Notes: a model not told the origin generated them from the sequence alone. Positions 1 through 9,185 are shown, counted from the first letter of the stretch. The stretch: DNA of 64,000 nt from Bacillota bacterium (GCA_023410535.1 JAEYPR010000003.1:154671-218670); one strand, 5' to 3'. Numbers and translations are program-made.

Positions 1-220
1 GCAAGACATTTTGGATCACCGCGTAGCCATAATCGACTTCGGATGAGTCATTCATATAACGAATATTGGTGGCCCAAAGTTCATGGTTTTTGATGATGCC
101 GTAGAGACCGTTCCCGTTAGTATAATGATACCACGGCGTAGCCGGAATCGGAAATGTTTGGGAATAAAATTCGGCGAAGCTTCGATTAAATGCCCTCTCA
201 TAATCAGCTTGAGCAATCAT
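1..220 (-). CDS. DUF2971 domain-containing protein, N-terminal fragment (cut by window edge)
   Basis: The gene begins at an ATG at 220 and runs off the left edge, so only about 73 residues are visible. The translated start has tryptophan-tyrosine-histidine-tyrosine near residue 33, then NGNGLYGIIKNHELWATN and YMNDSSE. That is the usual opening of DUF2971 proteins (a Y-H-Y-T motif, then a 'gl.gIi.n..lWat' stretch and an N-D-S-x-E motif). A purine-rich AAAGAGG lies about 12 bases before the ATG. The family has no settled biochemical function and is often found in accessory or defence regions. It is the last gene in the leftward direction after the two-component pair at 338-2961, with about 117 bases between. 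The family call is by motif recognition and is fairly secure; nothing can be said about the C-terminus. Confidence 0.72.
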   Translation of the reverse strand, partial: MIAQADYERAFNRSFAEFYSQTFPIPATPWYHYTNGNGLYGIIKNHELWATNIRYMNDSSEVDYGYAVIQNVL

Positions 221-337
221 CGTATTTCATTGCCTCTTTCCTGTCGATTGACCGTCAACTGCATCCGGCAATGATTATGCCCAGGAGCGGATTTTTCATG
301 ATGCCTTTTGGCATCCAAACGCCATGCACCGGGATGG

Positions 338-1426
338 CTAAGAGCTTTTTAACGCGAGGTATTGAGAGGGCGTTACGCCCGTATGCTTTTTAAAAAGGCG
401 ACTGAAATATTCGACATCTTTATAGCCAAGCTGCTCGGCAACTTGGTAGGTGAGTAAAGCGCCGTCCGAAAACAGTTTCTTCGCCCGTTCCAGTTTGACC
501 AGCGTGATGTATTGGCTCACCCGTTGCCCGGTTTTTTCCCGAAAGACCTCACTCACATGGGAGCGGTGTAAAAACAAGGCCTCGGACAAACTTTGCAATG
601 TGATCGCCCGATCAATATGCTCCAGGACATAGTCGGACACCTGAGCGACGATCCCGCTCCGTTCCCCGAAACTTAACCGCTTGACCGTCGCCGCCAAGTC
701 AGCGGTCAAGCTGCCAAACTGTTCTGCCATCGCTACAACGTTTTGGTCGTTTCCGCAATCAAACCGCCGTAACCGGTTTAAATCGGCAAAACGTTCAAGC
801 CAAGGCAGCTCATGCGCAACGCGGTCAATGATTTCGCCAAGTCCTTTTTGAACAATCAAGACAATTTTGGGCGGTTCCAGACTGTCCGCCAACGCGGCGA
901 TAACCTTTCGCGCAGTAGTACCTGTTGTTGGATCCCCTGCCAAAATCGCGGCAGCCAGCTGCTGAAATTCGTATTCGGAGTAGTGCAAAAACGCCGCCCG
1001 TTCCAACTCTTCTTCCAACTGCTTGAGGTATTGCCGGTTTTCGTTAATCTCAGCCAATTCCGCCGCGACCCGCTTTAACAGTCGCGCCAGGTCCTCCTCG
1101 GTGACCGGCTTGACGATATAATCGAACGCTCCTAAAACAATTCCCTGTCGGGCGTAACTAAAATCACAGTAATCGCTTGCAAAGACCACTAACTTGGCGA
1201 GTTTGCGTTCCATTACCTTTTGCAGCAGTTCGATCCCATCCACTTTTGGCATGCGAATATCCGTGATTACCAAATCAACCGGGTGTTCTTCCAACCGTTT
1301 TAATGCTTGATACCCGTCCCTGGCTTCAGCGTACACCGTAAAGCCGCAACTTTCACCCCAGCGCTTCATCCGCTTCCATTCCAGCAGAGCAACCTCGGAG
1401 TCATCAACCAGCAGTACTGTATACAT
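338..1426 (-). CDS. Response regulator, receiver plus AraC-type DNA-binding domain (YesN-like)
   Basis: A cytoplasmic transcription factor of 362 residues. Residues 1-120 form a receiver domain with acidic residues near 8-9, the phosphoacceptor Asp56 in ITDIRMP and the conserved Lys106 in VKP. Residues about 120-255 are a variable linker. Residues about 262-360 form an AraC/XylS double helix-turn-helix, recognisable from the second helix and the ending 'GYKDVEYFSRLFKKHTG'. The gene lies 44 bases downstream of the histidine kinase at 1471-2961 on the same strand, so the two are almost certainly a cognate pair. AAGGAG about 10 bases upstream supports the ATG at 1426. In this family phosphorylation usually drives dimerisation and activation of a nearby operon, often for sugar uptake. 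The target here is not evident, because no transporter gene is adjacent on this side. Confidence 0.9.
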   Translation of the reverse strand: MYTVLLVDDSEVALLEWKRMKRWGESCGFTVYAEARDGYQALKRLEEHPVDLVITDIRMPKVDGIELLQKVMERKLAKLVVFASDYCDFSYARQGIVLGAFDYIVKPVTEEDLARLLKRVAAELAEINENRQYLKQLEEELERAAFLHYSEYEFQQLAAAILAGDPTTGTTARKVIAALADSLEPPKIVLIVQKGLGEIIDRVAHELPWLERFADLNRLRRFDCGNDQNVVAMAEQFGSLTADLAATVKRLSFGERSGIVAQVSDYVLEHIDRAITLQSLSEALFLHRSHVSEVFREKTGQRVSQYITLVKLERAKKLFSDGALLTYQVAEQLGYKDVEYFSRLFKKHTGVTPSQYLALKSS

Positions 1427-1470
1427 TGACGACGTTCTCCTTCATTCCCTTGATTGTCGATCGCCCCCGA

Positions 1471-2961
1471 TTATTGTTGGACAATCGGTATGGTGAAATA
1501 GACCGTGGCCCCCGCTCCCAAACGCCCTTCAATCCAGATCCGGCCGCCGTGTTTTTGAATAATCTTTTTATTGGTCGCCAGTCCGATGCCGTGCCCTTCA
1601 AACTCCTCGGCCGAATGCAACCGTTGAAAAACGGCGAACAATTTTCCGGCATACTCCATATCAAACCCAACCCCGTTATCTTGAATAGCAACCTGATATT
1701 CGGTCGCAAGTGTGCGACAACTGATGGTAATCACTGTTTTGGGTCGATCTTTCGAAAATTTAATGGCATTGGTCAAGATGTTGAAAACAACCTCCCGCAT
1801 CAGAACCTTATCAGCGTGAATCCACGGCAGGGGTCTTTCGTAGCGGAGTTCCATCTCCCGGTTCGAATATGCCGTTTGCAAATGATCAAAGACGTCGGTG
1901 GTCATCGTTTGGAGGTTCATCGCTTCCTTGGTCAACTGGCGGCGCGATGTTAACGAATACGCCAGCAACCGGTCGATTAACTTAATTGCGTCATTCCCAA
2001 TCGTCGCGATGTTGGTGACCATTTGGCCGAGATCCGGATGGAGTTCGGGACCGTAATCTTCAATGATAAATTTGGCATAACCGCTGATTGCGCGGAGCGG
2101 CGCCTTTAAATCATGGGAAACGATAAATGCGAACGCTTCAAGCTCGGCAATGACATTCTCCAGGTCGATCGTTCTTTCACCCACCCGTTTTTCGAGATCT
2201 TTATTTAACTCCTTAATCTCATGGATGGCTTGACGGTAGGCGGTGACGTCGTCAAAAAAAACGCCGACTCGATCATCCACTTTAAAAGCGTTAGCCCGGT
2301 AATGGCGCTGTCGGACCGGATTGTAAGGCTCGAGCTTTTCCGCCTGTCCGGTCGCCATGATTCGCCGGTACGTATCCAAATATTGCGTCGGGTAACCGGT
2401 CGCCTCGCTCCAACTCTTGCCAATCACAGCCGCGGTTAGGGTTGACTGTTGTTCGCTGCCGGGGCTGAATTCGACAAATCGTAAATCGATTAACTCCCGC
2501 CCTTCATAGACCGGTTCTACCACAAAAAAGCCATTCAACATCTCTTCAAAGAGCAGTTTGGATCGGGTTTCGCTTGCTTGGCCGGCTGTCTCAACCGCCC
2601 GACGGTATCTAAAAATTTGGATGGCAAGGACGACGCCAACGATGCTGAAGGCAAGGTCCAACAATATCCGGGATGGCTGCGTTTCCGGCAGTTTTGCAAT
2701 CAATCCCGGAGCGTCAACCGCCAAAAACCCAATCATTTGGACTGCCAAAATCGACAGACTGAGCAATCCATAATAACAGCCCCAAACCCAAAAGATCAAT
2801 CCTGGAAAAACGATACTCCAGATCAGATAAACTGTTTTTCCGGCGACCGTAAGGGGAATCCCATAGTTAGCGCCCCATAAGCAAAGGAATCCCATCATTA
2901 ATGACAAACCGACCTTAAAAGCATCCCCTGCCAACTTTCCTCGCTGTGTGCCTAGATCCAT
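1471..2961 (-). CDS. Membrane sensor histidine kinase with PAS-like sensor region
   Basis: A 496-residue kinase. Residues about 14-120 contain four hydrophobic segments, which likely form a membrane sensor. Residues about 130-245 resemble a PAS fold ('EMLNGFFVVEPVYEG', ending 'GVFFDDVTAYR'). A short coiled coil at about 245-275 leads to a HisKA domain with His283 in VSHDLKAPLRA. The ATPase domain follows, with an N box near NAIKFSKD, the G1 box DNGVGFD and a G2 box GHGIGLA. This H-box and ATPase arrangement is the phytochrome-type kinase class. It presumably autophosphorylates and transfers to the response regulator encoded 44 bases downstream. The ATG at 2961 follows an AAGGA element. The signal is unknown. 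Loss of the PAS assignment would not change the kinase call. Confidence 0.9.
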   Translation of the reverse strand: MDLGTQRGKLAGDAFKVGLSLMMGFLCLWGANYGIPLTVAGKTVYLIWSIVFPGLIFWVWGCYYGLLSLSILAVQMIGFLAVDAPGLIAKLPETQPSRILLDLAFSIVGVVLAIQIFRYRRAVETAGQASETRSKLLFEEMLNGFFVVEPVYEGRELIDLRFVEFSPGSEQQSTLTAAVIGKSWSEATGYPTQYLDTYRRIMATGQAEKLEPYNPVRQRHYRANAFKVDDRVGVFFDDVTAYRQAIHEIKELNKDLEKRVGERTIDLENVIAELEAFAFIVSHDLKAPLRAISGYAKFIIEDYGPELHPDLGQMVTNIATIGNDAIKLIDRLLAYSLTSRRQLTKEAMNLQTMTTDVFDHLQTAYSNREMELRYERPLPWIHADKVLMREVVFNILTNAIKFSKDRPKTVITISCRTLATEYQVAIQDNGVGFDMEYAGKLFAVFQRLHSAEEFEGHGIGLATNKKIIQKHGGRIWIEGRLGAGATVYFTIPIVQQ

Positions 2962-2997
2962 CGGAATATTATCCTTGACTTTTGATAACCATGAAGC

Positions 2998-3025
2998 ATA
3001 TTACATCCTTGGCGCCATTTTTCAA
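2998..3025 (-). promoter_or_regulatory. Candidate sigma-A promoter for the kinase/regulator operon
   Basis: On the minus strand TTGAAA (3020-3025) and TAATAT (2998-3003) are separated by 16 bases, about 35 bases before the kinase start. The match is moderate (5/6 and 4/6) and the spacing acceptable. Confidence 0.4.
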
Positions 3026-3152
3026 TCTGGCCGCATTATTTATATCGGTCGGTTGATCTTCATAAATAAGCAGTTATTCACTAATATTGCAGAAAAAGTA
3101 TAAATTTTCTGTCGATTAGAAGGAATTTCAAATTCCCATAAATGATTGGAAT

Positions 3153-3188
3153 TTATAAAAGAAAAGACCCTGGCAGCCATTTGTCAGG
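3153..3188 (-). terminator. Probable rho-independent terminator after the EAL gene
   Basis: On the minus strand CCTGACA and TGCCAGG form a stem with one mismatch and a six-base loop, followed by GTCTTTTCTTTTAT. It lies about 60 bases beyond the stop of the EAL gene. The remaining bases between 2962 and 3245 are AT-rich and hold no gene that I can see. Confidence 0.5.
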
Positions 3189-3245
3189 ATCAAGCTCCGA
3201 GAACCTCATTCAAATGCCAAACCGGGCCGCGTAAAAAACGCAAAC

Positions 3246-4604
3246 TTATGATTTCCCCAAGTTAACCACGAACGGATTGGTTTGGACCCGTAGCGCCGTT
3301 GGGGCCGAGTTCATTTTACAAAGCAAACCGGCCGCCTCTTTCTCCAGCACCGGTTTGCCGAAATAATAGCCTTGCATCAAGTCGCAACCGCAGTCGACCA
3401 AAAAGTTAACTTGAAACTGATTCTCGACTCCTTCCGCGATGACGCTTAATCCCAATTCATGACCGATCATAATAATATTCCTGGTCAAAGCGGCGCTTTC
3501 CTTGCACTGGATAATATCGTCAATGAATGTCTTGTCGATCTTTAAGCTATTCACTTTCAATTGTTTCAAGTAACTTAGTGATGAATAGCCGGTTCCAAAA
3601 TCATCCAAGGCAATTTGAATTCCAGCCGTTTTCAGCTTTTCAATTTTGGTATTATGAACATCGAGCGATTCCATTAAATAGGACTCGGTCAACTCCAATT
3701 CCAAACAACGCGGCGGTATGCCTACTTCTTTCAGAATCCCCAAGACCCGCTCAACAAAATCGACTTGGCCAAGCTGGACAATTGACACATTGACCGCGAC
3801 CTTGCACTCGGTAAACCCTTGCTGGCGCATTCGGCTCAGAAACTGGCAAGCCGATTTTAAAACCCACTCTCCAATCGGAATAATCAAAGCGGTTGCTTCC
3901 GCCACCTGAATAAACGAGTTGGGCGCGACCGCTCCCAACACCGGATTTTTCCAACGCAACAAAGCCTCAAAACTGGCGATCTTGCCTGACTTCACACTAA
4001 ACTGCGGTTGGTAAAGCAAGTACAGTTCGCCATTATCCAAGGCTTGGCTTAAATAATGGCCTATTTTAACTTCTTGCTCATTGGATTCACTGGCGGCGCG
4101 GCGGTAAAGTTCAAAGTTGGTTTCGGGATCCGGTCGATTCGTTTCTGCAAGTCGCGTTTCATTTCCCGTTTCACACGTGCCAATTAATAATAGAAATTGG
4201 GGAGTCCCCCGGTGATTCCGGATGATTTGTCGCTGAAACCGGATCGGCCGTTTGAGATCCCGCGACCAATAAAGGCTTTCATTGGTTAGGCGCCCGTCAC
4301 GATCGGCGGCGGGATCTTGCATCCAAGTCAACATTGGTTGCAAAAAGGCTAAACCGGCTGGGTCGTCAATCACTGTGTATTTTTTCCCGATTAAATCCTT
4401 TACCGCCCAACCAAGCGTTGTTTCAACCAATTGGTTACACCGGACGACCGTTCCGTCGGCTTTGAGTAAGATAATCACCAACTCCATATTCGTTAAGAAA
4501 ATTTTCGATATTTGCCGTTCCAAACGATGGTTGCGCTTCACAAGGATTATTGCGAAACAACTCAATATAATGAAGCCGATCAAAGAGAGTAACCAAAAAT
4601 TCAT
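3246..4604 (-). CDS. Membrane-anchored PAS-EAL cyclic-di-GMP phosphodiesterase
   Basis: About 452 residues. One N-terminal membrane helix (about residues 3-22) is followed by a PAS-like region (about 35-150) and an EAL domain (about 185-430). The catalytic signature is complete: FEALLRW (Glu near 213), NVS, ELTES, ALDDFGTGYSS, KIDKTFI, AEGVE and the QG.YF ending. An active c-di-GMP phosphodiesterase that makes pGpG is therefore expected. There is no GGDEF domain, so it is a degradation-only enzyme. The ATG at 4604 is preferred over an upstream GTG at 4613 because AGGTGG sits six bases before it. The gene lies about 54 bases downstream of a lone receiver protein on the same strand, which suggests the receiver influences it. 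A second, bifunctional c-di-GMP enzyme lies at 29 kb. Confidence 0.88.
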   Translation of the reverse strand: MNFWLLSLIGFIILSCFAIILVKRNHRLERQISKIFLTNMELVIILLKADGTVVRCNQLVETTLGWAVKDLIGKKYTVIDDPAGLAFLQPMLTWMQDPAADRDGRLTNESLYWSRDLKRPIRFQRQIIRNHRGTPQFLLLIGTCETGNETRLAETNRPDPETNFELYRRAASESNEQEVKIGHYLSQALDNGELYLLYQPQFSVKSGKIASFEALLRWKNPVLGAVAPNSFIQVAEATALIIPIGEWVLKSACQFLSRMRQQGFTECKVAVNVSIVQLGQVDFVERVLGILKEVGIPPRCLELELTESYLMESLDVHNTKIEKLKTAGIQIALDDFGTGYSSLSYLKQLKVNSLKIDKTFIDDIIQCKESAALTRNIIMIGHELGLSVIAEGVENQFQVNFLVDCGCDLMQGYYFGKPVLEKEAAGLLCKMNSAPTALRVQTNPFVVNLGKS

Positions 4605-4657
4605 TCCAACCACCTAAACTAGTTATTTGATTCGCGTTGGTCCATTACCACTGGGAC

Positions 4658-5029
4658 TCAAACACTCCATAACTTAATCACCCAGTCCCGTAACTGATGA
4701 AGTTCCGCTTTGAGAACACACCCAGAGCATCCTTGACTCCATGCCATGGCCAAATCCCGCTCCACGATCTGTTCCGTTACAATTACAAAAGGGACCTCCG
4801 CAGCGGTACTGTTTCTAAGTTCCAATGCTTTTAACGCACTAAACCCGGGCATTGAGTGGTCGCTCAAAATCAGATCCCAATGCGTCCGTAAAGCTTCCCC
4901 CATTCCTTTCCCATCCGCCACCATCTGATATTCGACGGCAAATCCGGCCCGCCTCAATTGTCTTATATTTAAATCAGCAGCATAGATGGAATCCTCAACA
5001 ATTAACACCGCATACTTTTTTATATCCAT
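4658..5029 (-). CDS. Stand-alone receiver-domain response regulator
   Basis: A CheY-like protein of 123 residues with no output domain. Acidic residues sit near 12-13 (VEDS), the phosphoacceptor is Asp57 in LSDHSMPG, Thr85 lies in the switch position (IVTE) and Lys107 is the conserved lysine. The asparagine-lysine-proline motif is replaced by LKAEL, as in many atypical receivers. It lies just upstream of the PAS-EAL gene in the same orientation, so it may act by protein contact on that phosphodiesterase or on a kinase. Both its partner kinase and its output are unknown. The ATG at 5029 follows AAGGCAGG closely. Confidence 0.85.
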   Translation of the reverse strand: MDIKKYAVLIVEDSIYAADLNIRQLRRAGFAVEYQMVADGKGMGEALRTHWDLILSDHSMPGFSALKALELRNSTAAEVPFVIVTEQIVERDLAMAWSQGCSGCVLKAELHQLRDWVIKLWSV

Positions 5030-5170
5030 CCACCTGCCTTAATTACCGACATCAGAAAGTAATCAGTCAAATATTTTTATTTTAGCCGATCCAAGTCCTA
5101 ATTCGAATAGATTAACGTAGGATTCTACCCTGAAAAATGTCGGATGTTCCTCCGTCGCTATCATGTCGGG

Positions 5171-5207
5171 AAATAAAAAAAGCGCGGCGTTAATCATTAC
5201 GCCGCGC
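5171..5207 (-). terminator. Strong rho-independent terminator overlapping the end of the MFS gene
   Basis: GCGCGGCGT (5182-5190) pairs perfectly with ACGCCGCGC (5199-5207) and is followed on the minus strand by a run of seven T. The stop codon of the MFS gene (5190-5192) lies inside the hairpin, so the last codons double as terminator. Confidence 0.9.
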
Positions 5208-6536
5208 CAGACAAAGATTCACTCCCCGTGTTTCGCGAATCAGCAGAGCGAAAACCACCCCCAGCCCCAGCACTACCGCGCAGAACCAGAACGCGTTTTG
5301 GTACGCAGCCAGTGGATAAACCCGCACCCCGTGTTCCATTACGCCTTGCCAATGACGATCCAATATCCATCCAAACAACGGCTGCATCAACGCCGCGCCG
5401 ACAAACGATCCCGAATTGACGATTCCCGCCACGATCCCGGTCATTGCCGGCGGATTCACTTCTTTCCCACTGGCAACATTGAGGTTGGTTCCCGACATCC
5501 CCAATCCGATTCCAAAGCATAACGGATATAAGGCCCATAACGGTGGTTTTCCTCCGTTCCAGAAAGTCAGCAATAGCCAAAGTCCCAGAAATCCCAACGA
5601 GACCACCGCATTGGGCGAACGGCGCAAGCCAAACCGGTCGGAGAACCAGCCGATGAGCGGCGCTCCCAGCATCGTCCCGACCGCCATTGCCATGACATGG
5701 TTCGAGGCCGCCACCCGGTCCATTCCGTAAATTTGCATAAAATAGGGCACCGCCCACAGGCCCATAAAGGCCATATAAACCCCATAAACAGCTACCGAAG
5801 CCAGGAACGGCCACCAGGTGGCGGGATTGGTCATGACTGTTTGCAAACTTTCCCTGACTGAGCAGGGATCAGCTTGCGTCACTACTTTCATAGTGCCTTC
5901 CTGGGTTTCCACTGCGTCAATCGCGGGAAGCCCCACGGCGCCCGGCCGGTCTTTTACCCAAAAACCGCATGCGACCGCAGCGAACAGCGAATAAGCGGCA
6001 ATCACCAGAAAAGCCATCCGCCAACCAAACAATTCGACCATCATCGCCAGCGGCGTCGCGGCCAGTAGAAATCCGGCACTGCCGGCAACGACAATCAGAC
6101 CGGTCATGGTGGTAAACTCACGGGTCCGAAACCATTCGGCGTGGATTTTGACGATATTGACGTAGATTAAGCTCACGCCGATACTGGACAAAAATCTACC
6201 GGCATAGAGCAATGGAATACTCCGGGCCATTCCGAACACTGCCGCGCCAAGGGTAGCGACCACCAACGCTAACGTAATGGTGCGGCGCGGTCCCAACGTA
6301 TCCGCCAAGATTCCGGCCGGAATCTGCATTACCGCGTAAGTATAAAAATAGACCGAGGCCAACCCGCCGATATCCGCTGCCCGGGCAATGGCAAACTCCC
6401 GCATCAAACTGTCGGCGACCACCCCGGTGGCAGTCCGGTGAAAATAAGAGGCTAAAAAGGCGAAAGCCAGCGGTACCCAGACTAGCCACCGGTAACGGTT
6501 CAACTGCCCGATCCGTTCGCTAGGGATTGCATCCAT
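5190..6536 (-). CDS. Major facilitator superfamily transporter
   Basis: About 448 residues with roughly twelve hydrophobic segments. Loop 2-3 carries the MFS signature (GILADTLGPRR), and a related motif recurs in the second half (IGWFSDRFGLRR). The N-terminal part resembles the anion:cation symporter/nitrate-type and 'MFS_1' permeases (YRWLVWV..., FHRTATGVVAD). The substrate cannot be read from the sequence. The start at 6536 is chosen because GAAGGG lies eight bases before it, whereas the upstream ATG at 6560 has no ribosome site. It is a single-gene unit with its own terminator, divergent from the DUF554 gene. Confidence 0.85.
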   Translation of the reverse strand: MDAIPSERIGQLNRYRWLVWVPLAFAFLASYFHRTATGVVADSLMREFAIARAADIGGLASVYFYTYAVMQIPAGILADTLGPRRTITLALVVATLGAAVFGMARSIPLLYAGRFLSSIGVSLIYVNIVKIHAEWFRTREFTTMTGLIVVAGSAGFLLAATPLAMMVELFGWRMAFLVIAAYSLFAAVACGFWVKDRPGAVGLPAIDAVETQEGTMKVVTQADPCSVRESLQTVMTNPATWWPFLASVAVYGVYMAFMGLWAVPYFMQIYGMDRVAASNHVMAMAVGTMLGAPLIGWFSDRFGLRRSPNAVVSLGFLGLWLLLTFWNGGKPPLWALYPLCFGIGLGMSGTNLNVASGKEVNPPAMTGIVAGIVNSGSFVGAALMQPLFGWILDRHWQGVMEHGVRVYPLAAYQNAFWFCAVVLGLGVVFALLIRETRGVNLCLARRND

Positions 6537-6669
6537 GACGTAAACCCTTCTTCCGATCATCGATTTGCGAATCTATCTGCATTTTCATTTTTAGCTATTC
6601 TACATTTATGATAGGTATCCTTTAACACTTTCGCTGCTTTTCGCAGATAAATGTGCGGATATCGCTCAT

Positions 6670-6699
6670 TTGACAGTGAAGCGGTTCTATCGGTATAAT
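6670..6699 (+). promoter_or_regulatory. Consensus sigma-A promoter of the DUF554 gene
   Basis: TTGACA (6670-6675), an 18-base spacer and TATAAT (6694-6699). The predicted start near 6706 leaves an ~85-base leader before the ATG at 6791. Confidence 0.85.
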
Positions 6700-6790
6700 T
6701 AATCTTTCATCCCGTTTAACGATGTTTTATGGATGGGAATGATATTTCGTAGCTATTGCAGCTCGCTACAATGCTCAAGGAGGAAAGCGC

Positions 6791-7510
6791 ATGCCGATTG
6801 GAGTTTTGGTCAATTGCCTGTCTGTTTTGATCGGAGGGTTACTCGGCGCCGCATGGGGTCATAAGCTTCCGGAACGGTTACGCGCTTCCATGGTTCTATC
6901 CTTCGGAATCGCCGCGTTAGCCATGGGAGTGGCCTATATTGTTAAAATACATACTTTACCAGCTGTCGTGCTGGCTTTAATTCTGGGATCGGGCATCGGC
7001 GAATTCCTTGATCTGGAGAAGGGGATCGCCTGGTGCGGCAACCGGGTTCGCGAGCCGATCGACCGTCTCTTCGCAAAGAAAAGCCCCTCCGGGAATCATT
7101 CGGAATCCATGGAAAACTTGACTGCGATCGTGGTTTTGTTCTGCGCCAGCGGCACCGGAATCTTCGGGGCATTGCGGGAGGGACTGACCGGCGACCATTC
7201 GGTATTGCTGACCAAGTCGATTCTGGATTTTTTCACCGCCGGCATCTTTGCGGCTTCACTGGGTTATATCGTGATGACCATTTGTATTCCCCAATTTTTA
7301 ATCCTGATTGGTTTGTTCCTGAGCGCGTCGTTGATCCTGCCGTTAAGTAGCCCTACGATGATCGCCGACTTTACGGCCTGTGGTGGAATGATCCTCTTGG
7401 CCACCGGTTTACGGATGAGCGGGATCAAGTTTTTTCCGATCGGAAATATGCTGCCCGCATTATTGCTGGTAATGCCCATATCGTATTTGTGGACAACTTA
7501 TTTGCATTAA
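6791..7510 (+). CDS. DUF554 family integral membrane protein
   Basis: A protein of 239 residues, made almost wholly of hydrophobic helices. It matches the DUF554 (YdfK/YqgA) family throughout: N-terminal GVLVNCLSVLIGGLLGA, the central CASGTGIFGALREGLTGD and the C-terminal GLRMSGIKFFPIGNMLPAL. The glycine-rich helix pattern suggests a transporter or channel, but the family has no established substrate. Expression should be good: AAGGAGGAAAG sits seven bases before the ATG and a consensus promoter lies upstream. It is a single-gene unit, converging on the MFS gene at 7614-8912. Confidence 0.92.
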   Translation: MPIGVLVNCLSVLIGGLLGAAWGHKLPERLRASMVLSFGIAALAMGVAYIVKIHTLPAVVLALILGSGIGEFLDLEKGIAWCGNRVREPIDRLFAKKSPSGNHSESMENLTAIVVLFCASGTGIFGALREGLTGDHSVLLTKSILDFFTAGIFAASLGYIVMTICIPQFLILIGLFLSASLILPLSSPTMIADFTACGGMILLATGLRMSGIKFFPIGNMLPALLLVMPISYLWTTYLH

Positions 7511-7540
7511 ACCCCGTGGTTATCCAATCTTCTGTGCAGC

Positions 7541-7579
7541 AAAAAGGAACTGTCCGGCTTACGCGAGGACAGTTCCTTT
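7541..7579. terminator. Bidirectional hairpin terminator between convergent genes
   Basis: AAAGGAACTGTCC (7543-7555) is a perfect 13-base inverted repeat of GGACAGTTCCTTT (7567-7579). The T run is better on the minus strand (five T), so it probably serves the MFS gene and can also end the DUF554 transcript. Confidence 0.8.
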
Positions 7580-7613
7580 GATTACATGCCCCGGCAGATT
7601 ACGGGGACAACTC

Positions 7614-8912
7614 TTACCGTTCAAGCTGATTCACCACTAAAAAGCAGCAACTCCCGACGATTCGCAGGATAGCGCAGACCACAAACGCCCATTGAAAGTT
7701 CATCACCTGGAGCAGGCTGACCCCGGCCAAGGGAGCCACGATCGAAGCCACGGTAATGATCGTATTGTAATAAGCGATGTACGTTGTCTTTCGCATCTCC
7801 GGCGTCACTTCGAGCAAGGTGTTGAAAAGAGCCAGATTGACACCGGAAAAAATCGCGCCGCCGACCAGATTGAAGCTGACCACTACATGAAGGCTGCGCG
7901 ATAAGGCGAAAACCACCGGAATCAAAAACATCGGCAAGGTAGAATAAAATAAGGTCTTTAAATTACCGTGTTTGTCAAGCATCTTCATCCAGAACCCGTA
8001 ACCGACCAGCGAACCACCGGTGTTCATCAAACTGAAGAGGCTCATCCAAAAATTATTGGCGCCCAGTTCTTTGACTTCATACCAATTAAAGAGCGGCCAA
8101 GCGATCTGCCAAGAGAAATAAAATATAATCGACGCCAAGGTATAACGGACAAAACGCCGCTCCGAAAGAATCTCCCTGAAATTCCGGGTCAATTGACCGT
8201 ACAGGTTGTTACAACGCTCCGGTTCGGTCGCGGCGGGAGGAGCGTTGGCCGCGACTTCGGTTTCATCAATCGCGGCAAAGATCCGCAATTCGACCAGGGA
8301 CAGCAGAAAAGCGGCCCCAAAAACCAATTGGTACCCGAAGGGGAAGACTAGATGATCGAGCACAAATCCGGCACAAAGAGCCAGTATCGTACCGATGAGG
8401 TTCATAATCCGGTTCCGGTAGGCAAAAGCTTCGGTACGACGTTCCGGCGGGATGATCCGGGAGATGAACGATTGCCACCCCACATTGCTGACTGAGCCGG
8501 GAAAATTCATCAGGCCGATAATTGCCACAAAGATAGTGGCGCGCCATGACGGTTTAAAAAACGGTACGCAGGCGATGGCCAAAAAGAATAACCGGTGCGC
8601 CAACATAAACAGCAAGGTGATCTTTTTTTTGCGGGGCTGCCGGTCGATCAGGCGGGCGCCCGGGATCATGGTCAATAAACTGACCGCGGCCGGCAGGGAC
8701 GACAGCAACGCCACTTGAAGCTTGGAAGCACCCAAGCGGATCGCAAAAATTCCGGTAAATGGGTTGACCATGTCGAGCGTGGCGACGTTGAAGATTCCAT
8801 GCACAATATTGACCCGGATATTGCGGTTGAGTTTTTCGTTCTTAGGATCGTTGGTACGGGCCGCGGCTGAACCAAATATAAAACGCCGTAGCAATCCGGC
8901 AAGTTGCAACAC
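7614..8912 (-). CDS. Major facilitator superfamily transporter (second, unrelated type)
   Basis: A 432-residue permease with about twelve membrane segments. The N-terminus is long and polar (about 30 residues) before the first helix (NIVHGIFNVATLDMVNPFTG). The loop 2-3 motif is degenerate (GARLIDRQPRKKK), and an acidic-rich loop separates the halves (residues about 215-235). It belongs to the group of Bacillota MFS proteins with 'GWQSFISRIIPPERR' in the middle loop. It is clearly not a duplicate of the 5190-6536 transporter. The substrate is unknown. It is a monocistronic unit with a 17-base-plus hairpin region downstream at 7541-7579. Confidence 0.85.
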   Translation of the reverse strand: MLQLAGLLRRFIFGSAAARTNDPKNEKLNRNIRVNIVHGIFNVATLDMVNPFTGIFAIRLGASKLQVALLSSLPAAVSLLTMIPGARLIDRQPRKKKITLLFMLAHRLFFLAIACVPFFKPSWRATIFVAIIGLMNFPGSVSNVGWQSFISRIIPPERRTEAFAYRNRIMNLIGTILALCAGFVLDHLVFPFGYQLVFGAAFLLSLVELRIFAAIDETEVAANAPPAATEPERCNNLYGQLTRNFREILSERRFVRYTLASIIFYFSWQIAWPLFNWYEVKELGANNFWMSLFSLMNTGGSLVGYGFWMKMLDKHGNLKTLFYSTLPMFLIPVVFALSRSLHVVVSFNLVGGAIFSGVNLALFNTLLEVTPEMRKTTYIAYYNTIITVASIVAPLAGVSLLQVMNFQWAFVVCAILRIVGSCCFLVVNQLER

Positions 8913-8972
8913 GTGATTCCCTCCGTGACTGTTTAATTGAAACTAGCATCGAAACAATGGACCGAACCATTC

Positions 8973-9185
8973 CTACTCAGTGGCTTCCATCTTCTTCATC
9001 CGGACAAGAAATTTTTCGACATTCCCGATTTCCCCGCTGACCTCATATTCGAAAATCCACTTCCCAGTCGCTTTCCGTTCTTCGATCAGCCGTACTGCCA
9101 GCATGGATTCATCCGCCAACCGGGTCAACCGTTCCGGTTCAATCGCGGTCATAATGGTTTCCGTACTATGAATCAGCTTGCGCAT
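8973..9185 (-). CDS. Small hypothetical protein, 70 residues
   Basis: The ATG at 9185 follows AGAGAGG with a spacing of about nine bases, which makes it a better start than ATG codons further upstream. The product is charged and soluble, with no membrane segment or signal peptide. A helical first half (ERLTRLADESMLAVRLIEER) leads into a beta-like segment (GKWIFEYEVSGEI) and a basic end. I do not recognise the family. It sits alone between an MFS gene and the tandem repeat array. No function is proposed. Confidence 0.6.
   Translation of the reverse strand: MRKLIHSTETIMTAIEPERLTRLADESMLAVRLIEERKATGKWIFEYEVSGEIGNVEKFLVRMKKMEATE

Noticed and set aside
300..315. Terminator after the response-regulator gene at 338-1426
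   Set aside because: A GATGCC/GGCATC stem exists but no T run follows on the minus strand.
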